The position numbers were made by a program, and so were the translations under genes. From CBDFKU01 sp965248975 (GTDB lineage: Bacteria > Chloroflexota > Dehalococcoidia > Lucifugimonadales > JAGWBF01), in assembly GCA_965248975.1 (NCBI GenBank), contig CBDFKU010000015.1, forward strand, positions 62,001-126,000: DNA of 64,000 nt. The letters are read 5' to 3'. Below, in pieces: positions 1 to 8,961 of the stretch (positions are counted from its first letter, which is position 1; each line of letters starts with the position of its first letter). A model generated the notes under the pieces. That model saw nothing but the letters and a program-made list of their open reading frames with translations. It did not search any database and was not told where the DNA came from.

Positions 1-4
1 CGGG

Positions 5-1354
5 ATGCCCGATAAGGAAGACCTGAAGCGCTGGGCCTGCGACGCCATCGACAGGCGGAAGTCCCAGGTCATCGATGTCTCCAGGGATATCCTGAACCAC
101 CCCGAGACGGGTTTCAACGAGCACCTGACGGCCCAGGTGGTGGCTGACGCCTTCAGCGACCTCGAGATTCCCCACCGCACAGGGTTGGCCATCACGGGGG
201 TTAAGGGAGCCCTTCAGGGTGCCGCCGGTCCCGGGCCACGGGTAGCCGTCATTGGGGAGCTGGATTCCCTGGTGGTAAACCAGCATCCCCAGGCCGACGC
301 CTGCACCGGGGCTGCCCACGCTTGCGGCCACAATGCTCAGATAGGCATGATGCTGGGAGCGATCATAGGCCTGAGCGACCAGCGTGTCCTCTCTCACCTC
401 TCGGGCTGGGTCATCCCCTTCGCGGTTCCCGCCGAGGAGTTCGTGGAGGTGGAAGACCGGCTGGCCCTCCGAGAGGCAGGTAAGCTGGAGTTTCTGGGAG
501 GAAAGCAGGAGCTAATACGCCTGGGGGAGTTCGACGACGTGGACATGGCAATGTTGTGCCACACCGCCAGCGAGATGGGTGACCGGATGTTCTCGGTCGG
601 TGGAAGCAGCAACGGGCACATGGTGAAGTTCGTCGAGTATACCGGCCGTGGTGCCCACGCCGGCTCGTCGCCACACCTGGGAATAAACGCCCTCAACGCC
701 GCCAACCTCGCCATGGCGGGGATCCATGCCAACCGGGAGGTTTTCAGGGAAAAGGAGACCGTCAGGGTCCACGGCATCGTCAACCGTGGCGGGGAAGTGG
801 TCAACGCAGTGCCCTCCGACGTCCGGCTGGAGTGGAGGGTCCGATCGTCTGCGCCGGAAGACCTGGAGAAGAACAACAAGCTGGCGGACCGGTCCTTCAA
901 GGCGGGGGCCCTGGCCGTTGGCGCAACGGTAAAGATCACCAGCATTCCCGGCTATTTTCCCCTCCGCCACGACGCCATCCTGCAGGAGCTGTTCCTGACC
1001 AACGCTTCGCGCCTCCTGGGTGGGGAGCGCGTGCTGGTGGTCTCCGGAGACAGAAACCGGGGCGGCTCGACTGACATGGGGGATCTGAGCCAGATCATGC
1101 CGGTGTGTCATCCCTACACCAGCGGATCCACCGGGGCGGGCCACAGCAAGGAATATTTCATCAAGGACTACGAGCAGGCCGTCGTGAATCCCGCCAAGAT
1201 CATGGCGATGGTGGTGATCGACCTGCTGGCCGACGGCGGCGCCAAGGCCAGGGAGGTCTTGGCCGGCACATTACCTCTGATGACAAGGGACGAGTACGTG
1301 GCCCTTCAGCGTCGGCGGGCCAAGGTCGAGGTGTTCGACGGTTCTAAGCTGTGA
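5..1354 (+). CDS. M20-family amidohydrolase (AbgB-like peptidase)
   Basis: Predicted zinc-dependent amidohydrolase of the M20 family, in the group that cleaves N-acyl or p-aminobenzoyl-glutamate-type amides. The 449 residues match the usual length. Visible signatures are a metal-site HACGHNAQIG at about residues 104-113, a PAEEF motif at about 141-145 and a dimerisation-domain AHAGSSP at about 219. The ATG is at base 5, so an upstream in-frame start outside the window cannot be excluded, but the N-terminus looks complete. The gene converges with the kinase-like gene 17 bp downstream. The substrate cannot be deduced. An M20 acyltransferase or carbamoylase is less likely but possible. Confidence 0.85.
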   Translation: MPDKEDLKRWACDAIDRRKSQVIDVSRDILNHPETGFNEHLTAQVVADAFSDLEIPHRTGLAITGVKGALQGAAGPGPRVAVIGELDSLVVNQHPQADACTGAAHACGHNAQIGMMLGAIIGLSDQRVLSHLSGWVIPFAVPAEEFVEVEDRLALREAGKLEFLGGKQELIRLGEFDDVDMAMLCHTASEMGDRMFSVGGSSNGHMVKFVEYTGRGAHAGSSPHLGINALNAANLAMAGIHANREVFREKETVRVHGIVNRGGEVVNAVPSDVRLEWRVRSSAPEDLEKNNKLADRSFKAGALAVGATVKITSIPGYFPLRHDAILQELFLTNASRLLGGERVLVVSGDRNRGGSTDMGDLSQIMPVCHPYTSGSTGAGHSKEYFIKDYEQAVVNPAKIMAMVVIDLLADGGAKAREVLAGTLPLMTRDEYVALQRRRAKVEVFDGSKL

Positions 1355-1371
1355 GAGCATCTTAGCCGCGG

Positions 1372-1995
1372 TCAAACACCCGTCGCAGTCATGGCAGCTC
1401 CCGCAACCAAGGGAATAGCCAGGTTGTCGTCCAGGACGAATGGGACCAGCTCCACCAGCGCTGCCACAGCCGCGCCTACCACAATCCCCCAGTGATACGA
1501 AACCGCTCCCGTGCCCGACAGAACACCGGCTACCGCCATGGACACCCCGAAAAAGGCCAGGGAGCCCCAGGGCGACTTGCCAGCCAGTCTGACCCCGCCC
1601 ATCCTGCTGCCAACCAGCGCCGCCGCAGGGTCCCCCAGGGACAGAAAAAAGAGGGCGACGATGGCTACTTCCTTGTCGAAGACCAGGAAGGCAACCAGTG
1701 CTGAGATGGCGATGTAGGTCGCTCCGGTGAGCCTGCGGTCCTCCACATCTTTCAGGAGGGGCCGGAGTCTCTTGACCAGGACGCTATTGAGCCGGGGAAG
1801 CCGCAGCCTGACCGCCTCGACGGTCAGGGCAAGACCGCACAGGACGGCCATTAGGGCCACCATCACTGGTGAGTTTATGAAAATGGCCAGGAGGGGAATG
1901 GAGCTGCCGGCCGCCAGGTGGAAGAGCCTTCGCCAGACGGGAGGTGCCGCCGGTACCGAGGCAGGCAGTCCCAGAGGAATCCGGGACTCAGACAA
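1372..1995 (-). CDS. Phytol/dolichol kinase-like membrane protein
   Basis: Integral membrane protein of 207 residues related to the CTP-dependent phytol/dolichol/diacylglycerol kinase (SEC59/VTE5/DGK1) family. The diagnostic pieces are a GDPAAALVGSRMG motif at about residues 122-134, followed by KSPWGSLAFF, which match the family's nucleotide-binding segment. Several hydrophobic helices surround them. The start codon is TTG at 1995. The gene lies last in the minus-strand run that begins at speD and is 65 bp downstream of the lipoprotein gene. The likely role is phosphorylation of an isoprenoid alcohol (quinone, carotenoid or lipid-carrier salvage). The lipid substrate is not visible from sequence. 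Confidence 0.72.
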   Translation of the reverse strand: MSESRIPLGLPASVPAAPPVWRRLFHLAAGSSIPLLAIFINSPVMVALMAVLCGLALTVEAVRLRLPRLNSVLVKRLRPLLKDVEDRRLTGATYIAISALVAFLVFDKEVAIVALFFLSLGDPAAALVGSRMGGVRLAGKSPWGSLAFFGVSMAVAGVLSGTGAVSYHWGIVVGAAVAALVELVPFVLDDNLAIPLVAGAAMTATGV

Positions 1996-2060
1996 GCGAC
2001 GGCCATACCTTTAGAGAGCTACGAGGCAGTGAACTATAGCGTGGGATCCCGCCACCGCCT

Positions 2061-3140
2061 TCAGTTGCTGCTTATGTAAACCGAGTCTCCGGCTTCCCAT
2101 CGCAACGCCCGGTGCTCCGTGCCCTTGGGCACCTCGAACACCACCCAGCCCTGCACCGAGTGATCCTGGAGAAGACCCGAACGCGTTTCACCCGTCGCCG
2201 TGGGTGTGTGGATCGGACCCCAGAGAAAGGGCACCAGGGTGTTTTCCGTGGGATGGGTCCCCTGGACGACCTTTACGTTCGCCTCATTCTCGGGCCGCAG
2301 GCTTATTGGTTTGTAAACATCGTTGGTTCCGAAGACGATCAGCTCGGCGGCTTCCTCGTCGATTGTCATTATTGCGGAGGTTGATTCGGCATTGTGTACC
2401 AGGATGTTCATCGCGATCAACTCGCTTCCGCTATTGGAGGGGGCGATCAGGTAGTGGTTCTGGTCGATATCGACGGTGAGATCGTCGCCCGCCTTCCAGT
2501 CCAGCGCCCTGGGACCAAGCTCTTTGGGCACCTCGAACACCACCGATCCTGCCAATGAGCTGGTAGGAGGCAAAAGAATCGGGCCGCCTGTAAAAGCGGA
2601 CACAGTCAGAACATTAGGGTCCTCTTGGTCCTGGGATTCAGGTACCATACTTATGTTGTCGACATTTCCAGGGCTAAGATCCAGAGCGCTAATCAATTGG
2701 TTGTCACCGATTCCCTTTAGCACCGGACTGTCCTCGCCTACTGCAACCGAGACGTCCCCTGTGCTTAGATTGCTCAAGTTAACACTTATCACAACCAATT
2801 CATTTTCCACATTTGACGGCACCGCAGAGAATTTACTCAGGTCGGGTAATCGATACCGCACCTCTGGCACCCTCTGTATATCCACAAGATCTACTCGGAG
2901 TATCTCCCCGGAGGCGCTGTTGAGCCCGGTCGCCTGGTATCTTATCTCCTGCAACGTCTGGATGTCGTCTATCCGGACGATCAGGGTCTGCCCCTTACGG
3001 GCCACGCCGATAGGGACCTGTTCACCGCCATCGGAGCAGGCCAGCGGTACCAGGGGGAACAAAATGAGCATCGACAATAGGAGGGCTTTCCTGTATCGAC
3101 GCAGGCCATATAGTGTTTTGATGCGAAGTAGGTTTACCAT
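2061..3140 (-). CDS. Putative lipoprotein of unknown function
   Basis: I do not recognise the family. The best start is ATG at 3140, 8 bp after the cysteine desulfurase stop. A longer reading frame to 3344 would overlap that gene and is rejected. The N-terminus is basic, then has a hydrophobic segment ending in a lipobox (VPLAC at about residues 30-34), so it is probably an exported lipid-anchored protein of 359 residues. The rest is beta-rich and repeats a theme: segments ending in GSVVFEVPKE/GWVVFEVPKG followed by LGPRALDWKAGD/EHRALRWEAGD occur twice, at about 200 and 340. This suggests duplicated extracellular domains. Confidence 0.7.
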   Translation of the reverse strand: MVNLLRIKTLYGLRRYRKALLLSMLILFPLVPLACSDGGEQVPIGVARKGQTLIVRIDDIQTLQEIRYQATGLNSASGEILRVDLVDIQRVPEVRYRLPDLSKFSAVPSNVENELVVISVNLSNLSTGDVSVAVGEDSPVLKGIGDNQLISALDLSPGNVDNISMVPESQDQEDPNVLTVSAFTGGPILLPPTSSLAGSVVFEVPKELGPRALDWKAGDDLTVDIDQNHYLIAPSNSGSELIAMNILVHNAESTSAIMTIDEEAAELIVFGTNDVYKPISLRPENEANVKVVQGTHPTENTLVPFLWGPIHTPTATGETRSGLLQDHSVQGWVVFEVPKGTEHRALRWEAGDSVYISSN

Positions 3141-3148
3141 ACAGTCCT

Positions 3149-4345
3149 CTACGGATTTGTTGGAGTAAGGGAAGGCATCTCTCTCAGCCGCCCGACCATC
3201 TCTACCACGACAGAGAGGAGGTAGTCGACCTCCTCCTCTGTGTTGTCCCTGCCCAGAGTCAGACGCAGACTGCCTCTGGCCAGGTCTGCCGATTGACCCA
3301 GGGCCAGCAGAACGTGGGAGGGCTCCAGGGACCCCGAGCTGCACGCGCTGCCGCTGGAGGCGGCTATGCCAGCCATGTCCAGGCCCAGAAGAATGGACTC
3401 CCCCTCCACGTCCTCGAAGGAGAAGTTCACGTTGTTGGGCAGGCGTAACACGGTGTGCCCGTTCAGATGGGCGCGGGGTACCTTTTGCCCTATCCCCTGG
3501 ATGAGCCTGTCCCTGAGGCGGAGGCAGTGCTCGCTGACGCTCTCTCGCGACGAATCCGCCATCTCCATGGCCATCGCCGCGCCAACTATGCCTGGCACGT
3601 TCTCGGTACCAGACCGGCGCTCCCGCTCCTGGCCACCGCCCAGCTGCTGGGTCAGGTATGGTGTCCCACGGCGCACGTAAAGCACGCCTACACCCTTGGG
3701 GCCATGAAACTTGTGCGCCGAAAGGCTGAGCATGTCGACATCCAGCTGCCGGACATTCAGGTCCAGGAAACCGGCGGCCTGGACCGCGTCGGTGTGCACA
3801 ACGATGGTCCGGTCCATGGCCGCGGCCCGCTCCTTGACCCGTCGTGCTATTTCGGCAACGGGCTCGATGGTCCCGACCTCGTTGTTGGCGTACATTATGC
3901 TCACGATGATTGTCCGGTCGGTGACGGCACGGGCGACATCGTCGGGGTCCAGGGTTCCGTAGCTATCCACCGGCAGGTAGGTCACATCGAAACCCAGGCT
4001 TTCCAGGTACTGGCATGTATGGAGGACCGCATGGTGCTCTACGCTGGAGGTGATTATGTGGTTACCGGTCTCCCTGAGTGCCGCGGCCGCTCCCTTGATC
4101 GCGGCGTTGTCGGATTCGGTGCCGCCGCTGGTGAAGACGACCTCGCTGGTTCGGCAGCCCAGAACCTGGGCCACAGTCTCTCTGGCGTCGTCAAGGGCCC
4201 GCCTGGCTTCCTGACCGATGGAGTGGATGCTGGAAGGATTCCCAAAGTCCTTGGAGAAGTAGGGCATCATCGCCGCCAGCACCCGAGAGTCCAGCGGCGT
4301 AGTGCCGGCATGATCCATATAGATGAACCCGTTGGCCGAGTCCAT
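3149..4345 (-). CDS. Cysteine desulfurase (NifS/IscS-type)
   Basis: PLP-dependent cysteine desulfurase that supplies persulfide sulfur for Fe-S clusters or thiolated cofactors. With ATG at 4345 the protein has 398 residues, typical of the family, and begins close to the conserved YMDHAGTTP. The PLP lysine is K212 in SAHKFHGPKG, and the catalytic cysteine is C335 in SGSACSSGS. The earlier ATGs at 4420 and 4579 extend into the intergenic region or the upstream protease. The gene is followed after 8 bp by the lipoprotein. No IscU, IscR or tRNA-thiolation gene is adjacent, so the sulfur acceptor is unknown. Confidence 0.93.
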   Translation of the reverse strand: MDSANGFIYMDHAGTTPLDSRVLAAMMPYFSKDFGNPSSIHSIGQEARRALDDARETVAQVLGCRTSEVVFTSGGTESDNAAIKGAAAALRETGNHIITSSVEHHAVLHTCQYLESLGFDVTYLPVDSYGTLDPDDVARAVTDRTIIVSIMYANNEVGTIEPVAEIARRVKERAAAMDRTIVVHTDAVQAAGFLDLNVRQLDVDMLSLSAHKFHGPKGVGVLYVRRGTPYLTQQLGGGQERERRSGTENVPGIVGAAMAMEMADSSRESVSEHCLRLRDRLIQGIGQKVPRAHLNGHTVLRLPNNVNFSFEDVEGESILLGLDMAGIAASSGSACSSGSLEPSHVLLALGQSADLARGSLRLTLGRDNTEEEVDYLLSVVVEMVGRLREMPSLTPTNP

Positions 4346-4466
4346 GGGCAAGGCTTCGCTCCTGTCGCTGTCCTCTGCGATCGATGTCCCCCCGGTTGAG
4401 GTATGAACGTATTTTAGCATAAGGGAAATTGTGGGTGGAACAGCATGGCATTGTTCATCGAAACTG

Positions 4467-5597
4467 TTAGGCGCCTGCCGCCGAGTGGGCTTTAGCGAAA
4501 CGCCGCATGTTGTCCCGGACGATGAAGCCCTGCAGGAACGCGCCATCACTGACCGCAACGGCCTCGACGCCATCGCCATCCAGCAGATCCATAACGTTGT
4601 TGGCCGCTTCCTCGGGACCTACTGAAGCCAGCTTGGTCAGCGGCTCCATGACTGATCCCGTGGTTGTCTCCGCCCATCGAGCCTTGGGTATCCGGTCGAT
4701 AGCCTGGCGGGTGACCACTCCCAGCGGACTCCCGGCCCAGGTAACCACCGCGAAATCTCTCCCTGACGGACCGATGTGGTCATCCACCAGCCGATCCAGG
4801 GTGGCGTCGGCGAACACGACCGGCCAGCCGGTGGTCATCAGGTCCCGAGCGGTGTAGTCTCGCAGCCCCTCCCTCTGGCGCAGCTGTCGGAAGGCGGCCG
4901 ATGCGGCAAGATAGAGGAATATGCCCACGGCTACCAGCCAGACCCAACGAAGCCCTGGACCGCTTCCCAGAACCGCCAGGGCGATTCCGCCGGCGATCAT
5001 CGACGTAGCGATGATCTGTCCACCGATGGCGGCTATCCGTGTCGCCGACCAGTAATTTCCGGTCACGCCCCATGTCACGGCCCGCACCATACGACCACCG
5101 TCCATTGGAAAGCAGGGCAGGAGGTTAAAGGCCCCTACCATCACTATATTGGCGACCCCCAGTATCCAGGCACTGGCTGAAAGGTGCTGGCTGACGCCCT
5201 CCAGTGCCACACCCAGGCCGACGAAAATGAGGCCCAGGAGGATGCTGGAAAGGGGCCCCACCAGCGCTACGATGAAATCCGTGGAGGGCCGGGGTGACTC
5301 CCTCGCCAGGTGGGAAACTCCGCCCAGGATGAAGAGGGTGATCCCGTGCACCTTTACACCACTCCGCATGGCCACCAGGCTGTGGGACAGCTCGTGGACC
5401 AGCACTGTCACGAAAAGCATTAGGCTGGTGCCCAGGGCCAGGACCCATCTCTCCTCGGCCGACCACGAGCTGAAGCTCCTGTCCCGGCCGAAGTAGCCCT
5501 CGAGGATGAAAGCGAACAGGAGGAATACTATGAACCAGCTAAAGTGCAGGCTCACCGGTACGCCCAGTATTTTCCCCAGTTTCAGGGACGTTCCCAT
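4467..5597 (-). CDS. Site-2 protease (M50B) with C-terminal CBS domains
   Basis: Intramembrane zinc metalloprotease of the S2P/RseP-like M50B family, 376 residues. The metal-binding HELSH is at 68-72 in the second hydrophobic region, and the third ligand Asp is about D166 in FPMDGGR. Several transmembrane helices fill residues 15-220. The C-terminal third looks like a CBS pair: it starts with ARDLMTT and has a second unit at about 315-370. That resembles Rip3-type and archaeal M50-CBS proteins, where CBS domains may bind nucleotides and regulate cleavage. It sits 16 bp downstream of speB and 121 bp upstream of the desulfurase gene. The substrate is unknown. Confidence 0.9.
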   Translation of the reverse strand: MGTSLKLGKILGVPVSLHFSWFIVFLLFAFILEGYFGRDRSFSSWSAEERWVLALGTSLMLFVTVLVHELSHSLVAMRSGVKVHGITLFILGGVSHLARESPRPSTDFIVALVGPLSSILLGLIFVGLGVALEGVSQHLSASAWILGVANIVMVGAFNLLPCFPMDGGRMVRAVTWGVTGNYWSATRIAAIGGQIIATSMIAGGIALAVLGSGPGLRWVWLVAVGIFLYLAASAAFRQLRQREGLRDYTARDLMTTGWPVVFADATLDRLVDDHIGPSGRDFAVVTWAGSPLGVVTRQAIDRIPKARWAETTTGSVMEPLTKLASVGPEEAANNVMDLLDGDGVEAVAVSDGAFLQGFIVRDNMRRFAKAHSAAGA

Positions 5598-5613
5598 GGT
5601 CTCCTAAACATTA

Positions 5614-6591
5614 CTACACCGGCCACTGACCGCCCTCAGGCGCCGCCAATGGGCTCACCCGCCCGTCCGAGCGTTCACCCGTGCCAGGAGTCGGCAGGAG
5701 AGTCGAGTAAGCCACCAGCTTGTAAACTAGCTTCGCCGCCGTATAAGCGCAGGCAACGGGACCCTGGGACGGGCTCAGCTCGGTCACGTCGAAACCCACT
5801 ATCCGCCTCTCTTCGGCCACCGCCCGCAGAAGCGAGGTCACCTGATACCAGTCCATTCCACCAGGCTCGGGCGTGCCGACGGCAGCCATGATGGCGGGGT
5901 CAAGGACGTCCAGGTCGATACTCACGTAGACATTCTTCGATAGCAGGCCAATTACATCACTTGTACGAAGGGGGCCAAACGCCGGATTTACCCCGTCCCC
6001 GGCCGGCGGCGGCCAAAAGAAGGTGCTGACCTTCCCAGCCCGGATGTATTCACTCTCGTCCTGGCTCAGGCAGCGCACGCCGACCTGAACCACGGGGCAG
6101 ATCTCGGAGACCCTCCGAGCCGCCGAAGCGTGTCCCCAAGGTGTGCCCATGTACTCGTCCCTGAGGTCGGCGTGGGCGTCCAGGTACAGGACGGACAGGT
6201 CGGGGTAGCGCTCCACCAGCGCCCTCACGTGGCCGACGCTCACCGAGTGTTCGCCACCCAGCAAGGCCACCAGCTTGCCTGCTGCAATGAAGGTCTGGAC
6301 CGCCTCGTAGACCCGGTCGATCATCCGGCTGGGACCGGCCATATGGGCCTCCAGCCAGGGGGTGGTATGGATCCCCACCTCAGCCACGTCGGCGTCCAGC
6401 TCCGGGTCGTAGTCCTCCAGGTTGGCGGAGGCGTCGATGATGGCCCGAGGCCCCTCTCGGGCACCACTCTTGTAAGAGGTGGTGCTGTCGTACGGTACCG
6501 GTAGGACCACAACCCTGGCGCTGTCCAGCCGGCTCTGCTCATCGGGTAAAGCCAGGAAGTTAAAGGGGACCCAGGGAGAGCCTTCTCCCAT
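5614..6591 (-). CDS. speB: Agmatinase / ureohydrolase
   Basis: Binuclear manganese ureohydrolase that hydrolyses agmatine to putrescine and urea. All metal-binding motifs are present: GGEHS (H115), DAHAD (D138, H140, D142) and SIDLDVLDP (D226, D228). The 325 residues fit the family. The immediate upstream partner is speD, which supports a polyamine role (arginine to agmatine to putrescine to spermidine). Arginine decarboxylase and spermidine synthase are not in the window. An arginase or other guanidino-acid hydrolase is possible, since substrate specificity in this family is hard to read, but the speD neighbour favours agmatinase. Confidence 0.88.
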   Translation of the reverse strand: MGEGSPWVPFNFLALPDEQSRLDSARVVVLPVPYDSTTSYKSGAREGPRAIIDASANLEDYDPELDADVAEVGIHTTPWLEAHMAGPSRMIDRVYEAVQTFIAAGKLVALLGGEHSVSVGHVRALVERYPDLSVLYLDAHADLRDEYMGTPWGHASAARRVSEICPVVQVGVRCLSQDESEYIRAGKVSTFFWPPPAGDGVNPAFGPLRTSDVIGLLSKNVYVSIDLDVLDPAIMAAVGTPEPGGMDWYQVTSLLRAVAEERRIVGFDVTELSPSQGPVACAYTAAKLVYKLVAYSTLLPTPGTGERSDGRVSPLAAPEGGQWPV

Positions 6592-6654
6592 CTGGCTACC
6601 GCGTCCACATTTTCGTGGAGGTCACTCGGCAGGCTTCTACCGGTCTCGGTACCC

Positions 6655-7056
6655 TCACCCTGAGGGCCCCGCCGACCCTTGAAGCGTGGGTACCTGCCGG
6701 TTCTCCAGATGGTCCAGTCCACGGTCCAGCAGCCAGATCCTGACCTCTTTCAGGGAGAAGAGCTTCTTCACGTCCTCCAGAGCGCGCTGGTTGTCGAAGT
6801 TCTTGCAGGAGAACACGTCTACGTTCAGGTAGTCGCGGTGGGGAAAGGTATGAATGCTGATATGGCTCTCGGCGATGACCACAAACCCGGATACCCCCGA
6901 GTCCTCATCTTTGGGTCCGTTGTATGTAAAGGCCTGAGCCTCGGAGATCCTGTTCATTCCCAATGTGGACGGATATTCCTCTAAAAAACCGCGTACCAAC
7001 TCCACGTCCCACATCTTGGCCAGGTCTCCTCCGTATCCATCTATGAGCAGATGCAT
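6655..7056 (-). CDS. speD: S-adenosylmethionine decarboxylase proenzyme
   Basis: Pyruvoyl-dependent AdoMet decarboxylase that makes the aminopropyl donor for spermidine. The real start is ATG at 7056 (MHLLIDGYG), preceded by an AGGAGG-like site. The much longer open frame to 7902 is antisense to the ABC gene. The protein has 133 residues, the size of the short bacterial/archaeal class. The self-cleavage site is E63-S64 in AESHISIHTFPH, giving the pyruvoyl group at S64, with H69 and C84 as the expected catalytic partners. It is the first gene of the minus-strand run and is followed by agmatinase after 63 bp. Confidence 0.93.
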   Translation of the reverse strand: MHLLIDGYGGDLAKMWDVELVRGFLEEYPSTLGMNRISEAQAFTYNGPKDEDSGVSGFVVIAESHISIHTFPHRDYLNVDVFSCKNFDNQRALEDVKKLFSLKEVRIWLLDRGLDHLENRQVPTLQGSAGPSG

Positions 7057-7145
7057 CCCGGTCTCTCTCCCTCCTGGGGTAGACTTTAATGCCCGAACTG
7101 GGGCCCCGAGTCCCTTGGCAAACAGTAGTATATAGAATATCATCC

Positions 7146-7174
7146 TTGGAGATATTACAATGGTTAAGTATAAA
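7146..7174 (+). promoter_or_regulatory. Sigma70-type promoter for the ABC transport cluster
   Basis: TTGGAG at 7146-7151 and TATAAA at 7169-7174 are separated by exactly 17 bp. This would give a leader of about 45 nt before the ATG at 7225, which has a purine-rich ribosome site (GGGAAGGAAA). The site lies in the divergent region between speD and the ABC gene. Prediction from sequence only. Confidence 0.55.
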
Positions 7175-7224
7175 GCTTGCGAGCCCATAAGGCTACGCCC
7201 TTGGACGGAAGGGAAGGAAACTCC

Positions 7225-8175
7225 ATGGCGGGCATGATAGAAGCAAAGGAGCTTACAAAGTTCTACGGCGACTATTCGGCCATCGAAAACGTGTCCTTCG
7301 AAGTAAGGAAGGGCGAGATCCTGGGCTTTCTCGGGCCCAACGCCGCCGGAAAGACAACCACCATGCGAATCCTCACCGGCTTCATGCCCCCAAGCGCCGG
7401 CACCGCCACCGTTGCGGGCTACGACGTTATGGACAAGTCGCGGGAAGCCCGGAAGCAGATAGGGTACCTTCCCGAAACAGTGCCCCTCTATACCGACATG
7501 ACCGTGGAGGGCTATCTCGGCTTCATGGGCACCCTGCGGAGCATGAATCCGAAGCGGATCAAGGTCCGTACGAGAGAAGTGATTGACATATGCCGTCTTG
7601 GGGACTATCGCAAGACCATCATAGGCAAACTGTCGAAGGGGTTTCGTCAGAGGGTGGGGATAGCGCAGGCAATCATCCATGAACCAACGGTGCTGGTGCT
7701 GGACGAGCCTACCATAGGCATCGACCCGATCCAGGTGGTGGGCACCAGAAACCTCATCAAGGATCTGGGCAAAGAGCACACCATCATCCTGAGCACTCAC
7801 ATTCTGCCCGAGGTCAGCATGGTCTGCCAGCGGGTCCTCATCATCAACGAGGGCCAGATCATGGCGGAGGACAGCCCACGAAACCTGGCCGAAAGGCTTC
7901 AAGGAGTCGAGAAAGTCCAGCTGGAAGTCCGCGGGCCGGACCCGGAAGTCACCAAGGCCCTCAAGAGCGTCAGGGGCGTGCTAAACGTGACCTCGTCCCC
8001 CGAAGGAGATAGAACCGTCTACACCGTGGAAGCCAAGCGAGGCCTCGACCTCAGGAGCACGATATCCCGGGTGGTGATCAGTAACGGCTGGAACCTCCTG
8101 ACCATCCAGTTGGTGGGCATGAGCCTCGAAGAGATATTCCTGAAGCTGACCACGGACGAGGAGCTGCCGGAGTGA
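7225..8175 (+). CDS. ABC transporter ATP-binding protein (GldA/CcmA-like)
   Basis: Cytoplasmic ATPase of an ABC-2 type exporter, 316 residues from ATG 7225 (ribosome site GGGAAGGAAA). Walker A is GPNAAGKTT at about 36-44, the signature is LSKGFRQR, Walker B is VLVLDEPTIGID and the H-loop is STHILPEV. The relaxed signature (SKGFRQR in place of SGGQ) is typical of the GldA/YxlF/NatA branch. Its stop overlaps the permease start by four bases (GTGA), so the two are translationally coupled. The following GldG-like and DUF4340 genes complete the layout seen for gliding/auxiliary ABC clusters. The cargo is unknown. Confidence 0.9.
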   Translation: MAGMIEAKELTKFYGDYSAIENVSFEVRKGEILGFLGPNAAGKTTTMRILTGFMPPSAGTATVAGYDVMDKSREARKQIGYLPETVPLYTDMTVEGYLGFMGTLRSMNPKRIKVRTREVIDICRLGDYRKTIIGKLSKGFRQRVGIAQAIIHEPTVLVLDEPTIGIDPIQVVGTRNLIKDLGKEHTIILSTHILPEVSMVCQRVLIINEGQIMAEDSPRNLAERLQGVEKVQLEVRGPDPEVTKALKSVRGVLNVTSSPEGDRTVYTVEAKRGLDLRSTISRVVISNGWNLLTIQLVGMSLEEIFLKLTTDEELPE

Positions 8176-8273
8176 AGGTTGCTCTGGCCATAGCCTGGAG
8201 AAATATCCAGGGATATTTCACAATGAGGGTTGCTCTGGCCATAGCCTGGAGGGAGATACAGGGATATTTCACC
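8172..8273 (+). repeat. 51-bp tandem duplication spanning the permease start
   Basis: Two adjacent 51-bp units, 8172-8222 and 8223-8273, agree at 44 of 51 positions by direct comparison. Each begins with a possible start codon (GTG in the first, ATG in the second) and stays in frame because 51 is divisible by three. The divergence shows that it is not a very recent slip. Confidence 0.9.
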
Positions 8274-8936
8274 AGCCCCATGGGATACATAGTGGCCCTG
8301 GTCTTCCTGGCCCTAACGGGTATCTTCTTCGGCTTCAGCATCAGCGGGTCCTTCCAAGAGGCCAAAGTGGACGGTTTCATCGAGCCGGCAGCCTTCATCC
8401 TGGTGCTGCTAGCTCCTGCGATGACCATGCGGCTCATGGCAGAGGAGCAGAAGCTAGGCACGGTGGAGCTACTGCTGACGGCCCCCATCAGAGACTGGGA
8501 GGTTGTGCTGGGCAAGTTCATTGCCAGCCTGGTCTTCTTCATCGGTACGCTATCCCTCACCCTCTACTTCGTGTTGCTCCTTTACGTTTTCGGCGAGCCC
8601 GACTCCGGTCCGGTCTGGAGCGGGTACCTGGGCCTAATCCTGTACGGCGGAACGGCCCTTGCGGTCGGGCTGCTGGCATCTTCGTTGACCAGCAACCAGA
8701 TCGTGGCCCTCGTGGTAGGGTTCGGGATACTCCTGGCACTTTCGGTGCTGGATCAGGCCTCCACTCTGGTGGACGGGGTCAGCTCTGACGTACTAAGCCA
8801 TGCGAGCACTACCAGCCACCTGGGCGACTTCTATCGAGGAATAGTCGATACCAAGCACATTATCTATTACGTCACGGTGACCGCCGTTTTCCTCTTCTTG
8901 ACGGTAAGGTCCCTGGAGTCACGACGCTGGAGGTAG
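8172..8936 (+). CDS. ABC-2 permease (GldF-like) with duplicated N-terminus
   Basis: Membrane permease with about six hydrophobic helices, the partner of the preceding ATPase and of the GldG-like protein. The open frame starts at GTG 8172, overlapping the ATPase stop. Its first 17 codons are repeated: the next 17 codons, starting with ATG 8223, encode nearly the same peptide (VALAIAWRNIQGYF versus VALAIAWREIQGYF). Homologues normally have a single copy of this pre-helix segment, so the functional start may be 8223 (237 residues) with the first copy a duplicated start region. Helices at about 50-70, 95-115, 125-160, 170-190 and 225-245 look intact. Confidence 0.87.
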   Translation: MKVALAIAWRNIQGYFTMRVALAIAWREIQGYFTSPMGYIVALVFLALTGIFFGFSISGSFQEAKVDGFIEPAAFILVLLAPAMTMRLMAEEQKLGTVELLLTAPIRDWEVVLGKFIASLVFFIGTLSLTLYFVLLLYVFGEPDSGPVWSGYLGLILYGGTALAVGLLASSLTSNQIVALVVGFGILLALSVLDQASTLVDGVSSDVLSHASTTSHLGDFYRGIVDTKHIIYYVTVTAVFLFLTVRSLESRRWR

Positions 8937-8961
8937 AGCCTGCCGGGATGCAGGCGAAGGA

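Noticed and set aside
3141..3344. Extension of the lipoprotein frame upstream of 3140
   Set aside because: It overlaps the cysteine desulfurase C-terminus and its sequence is arginine/glycine-rich shadow; ATG 3140 precedes a proper signal peptide.
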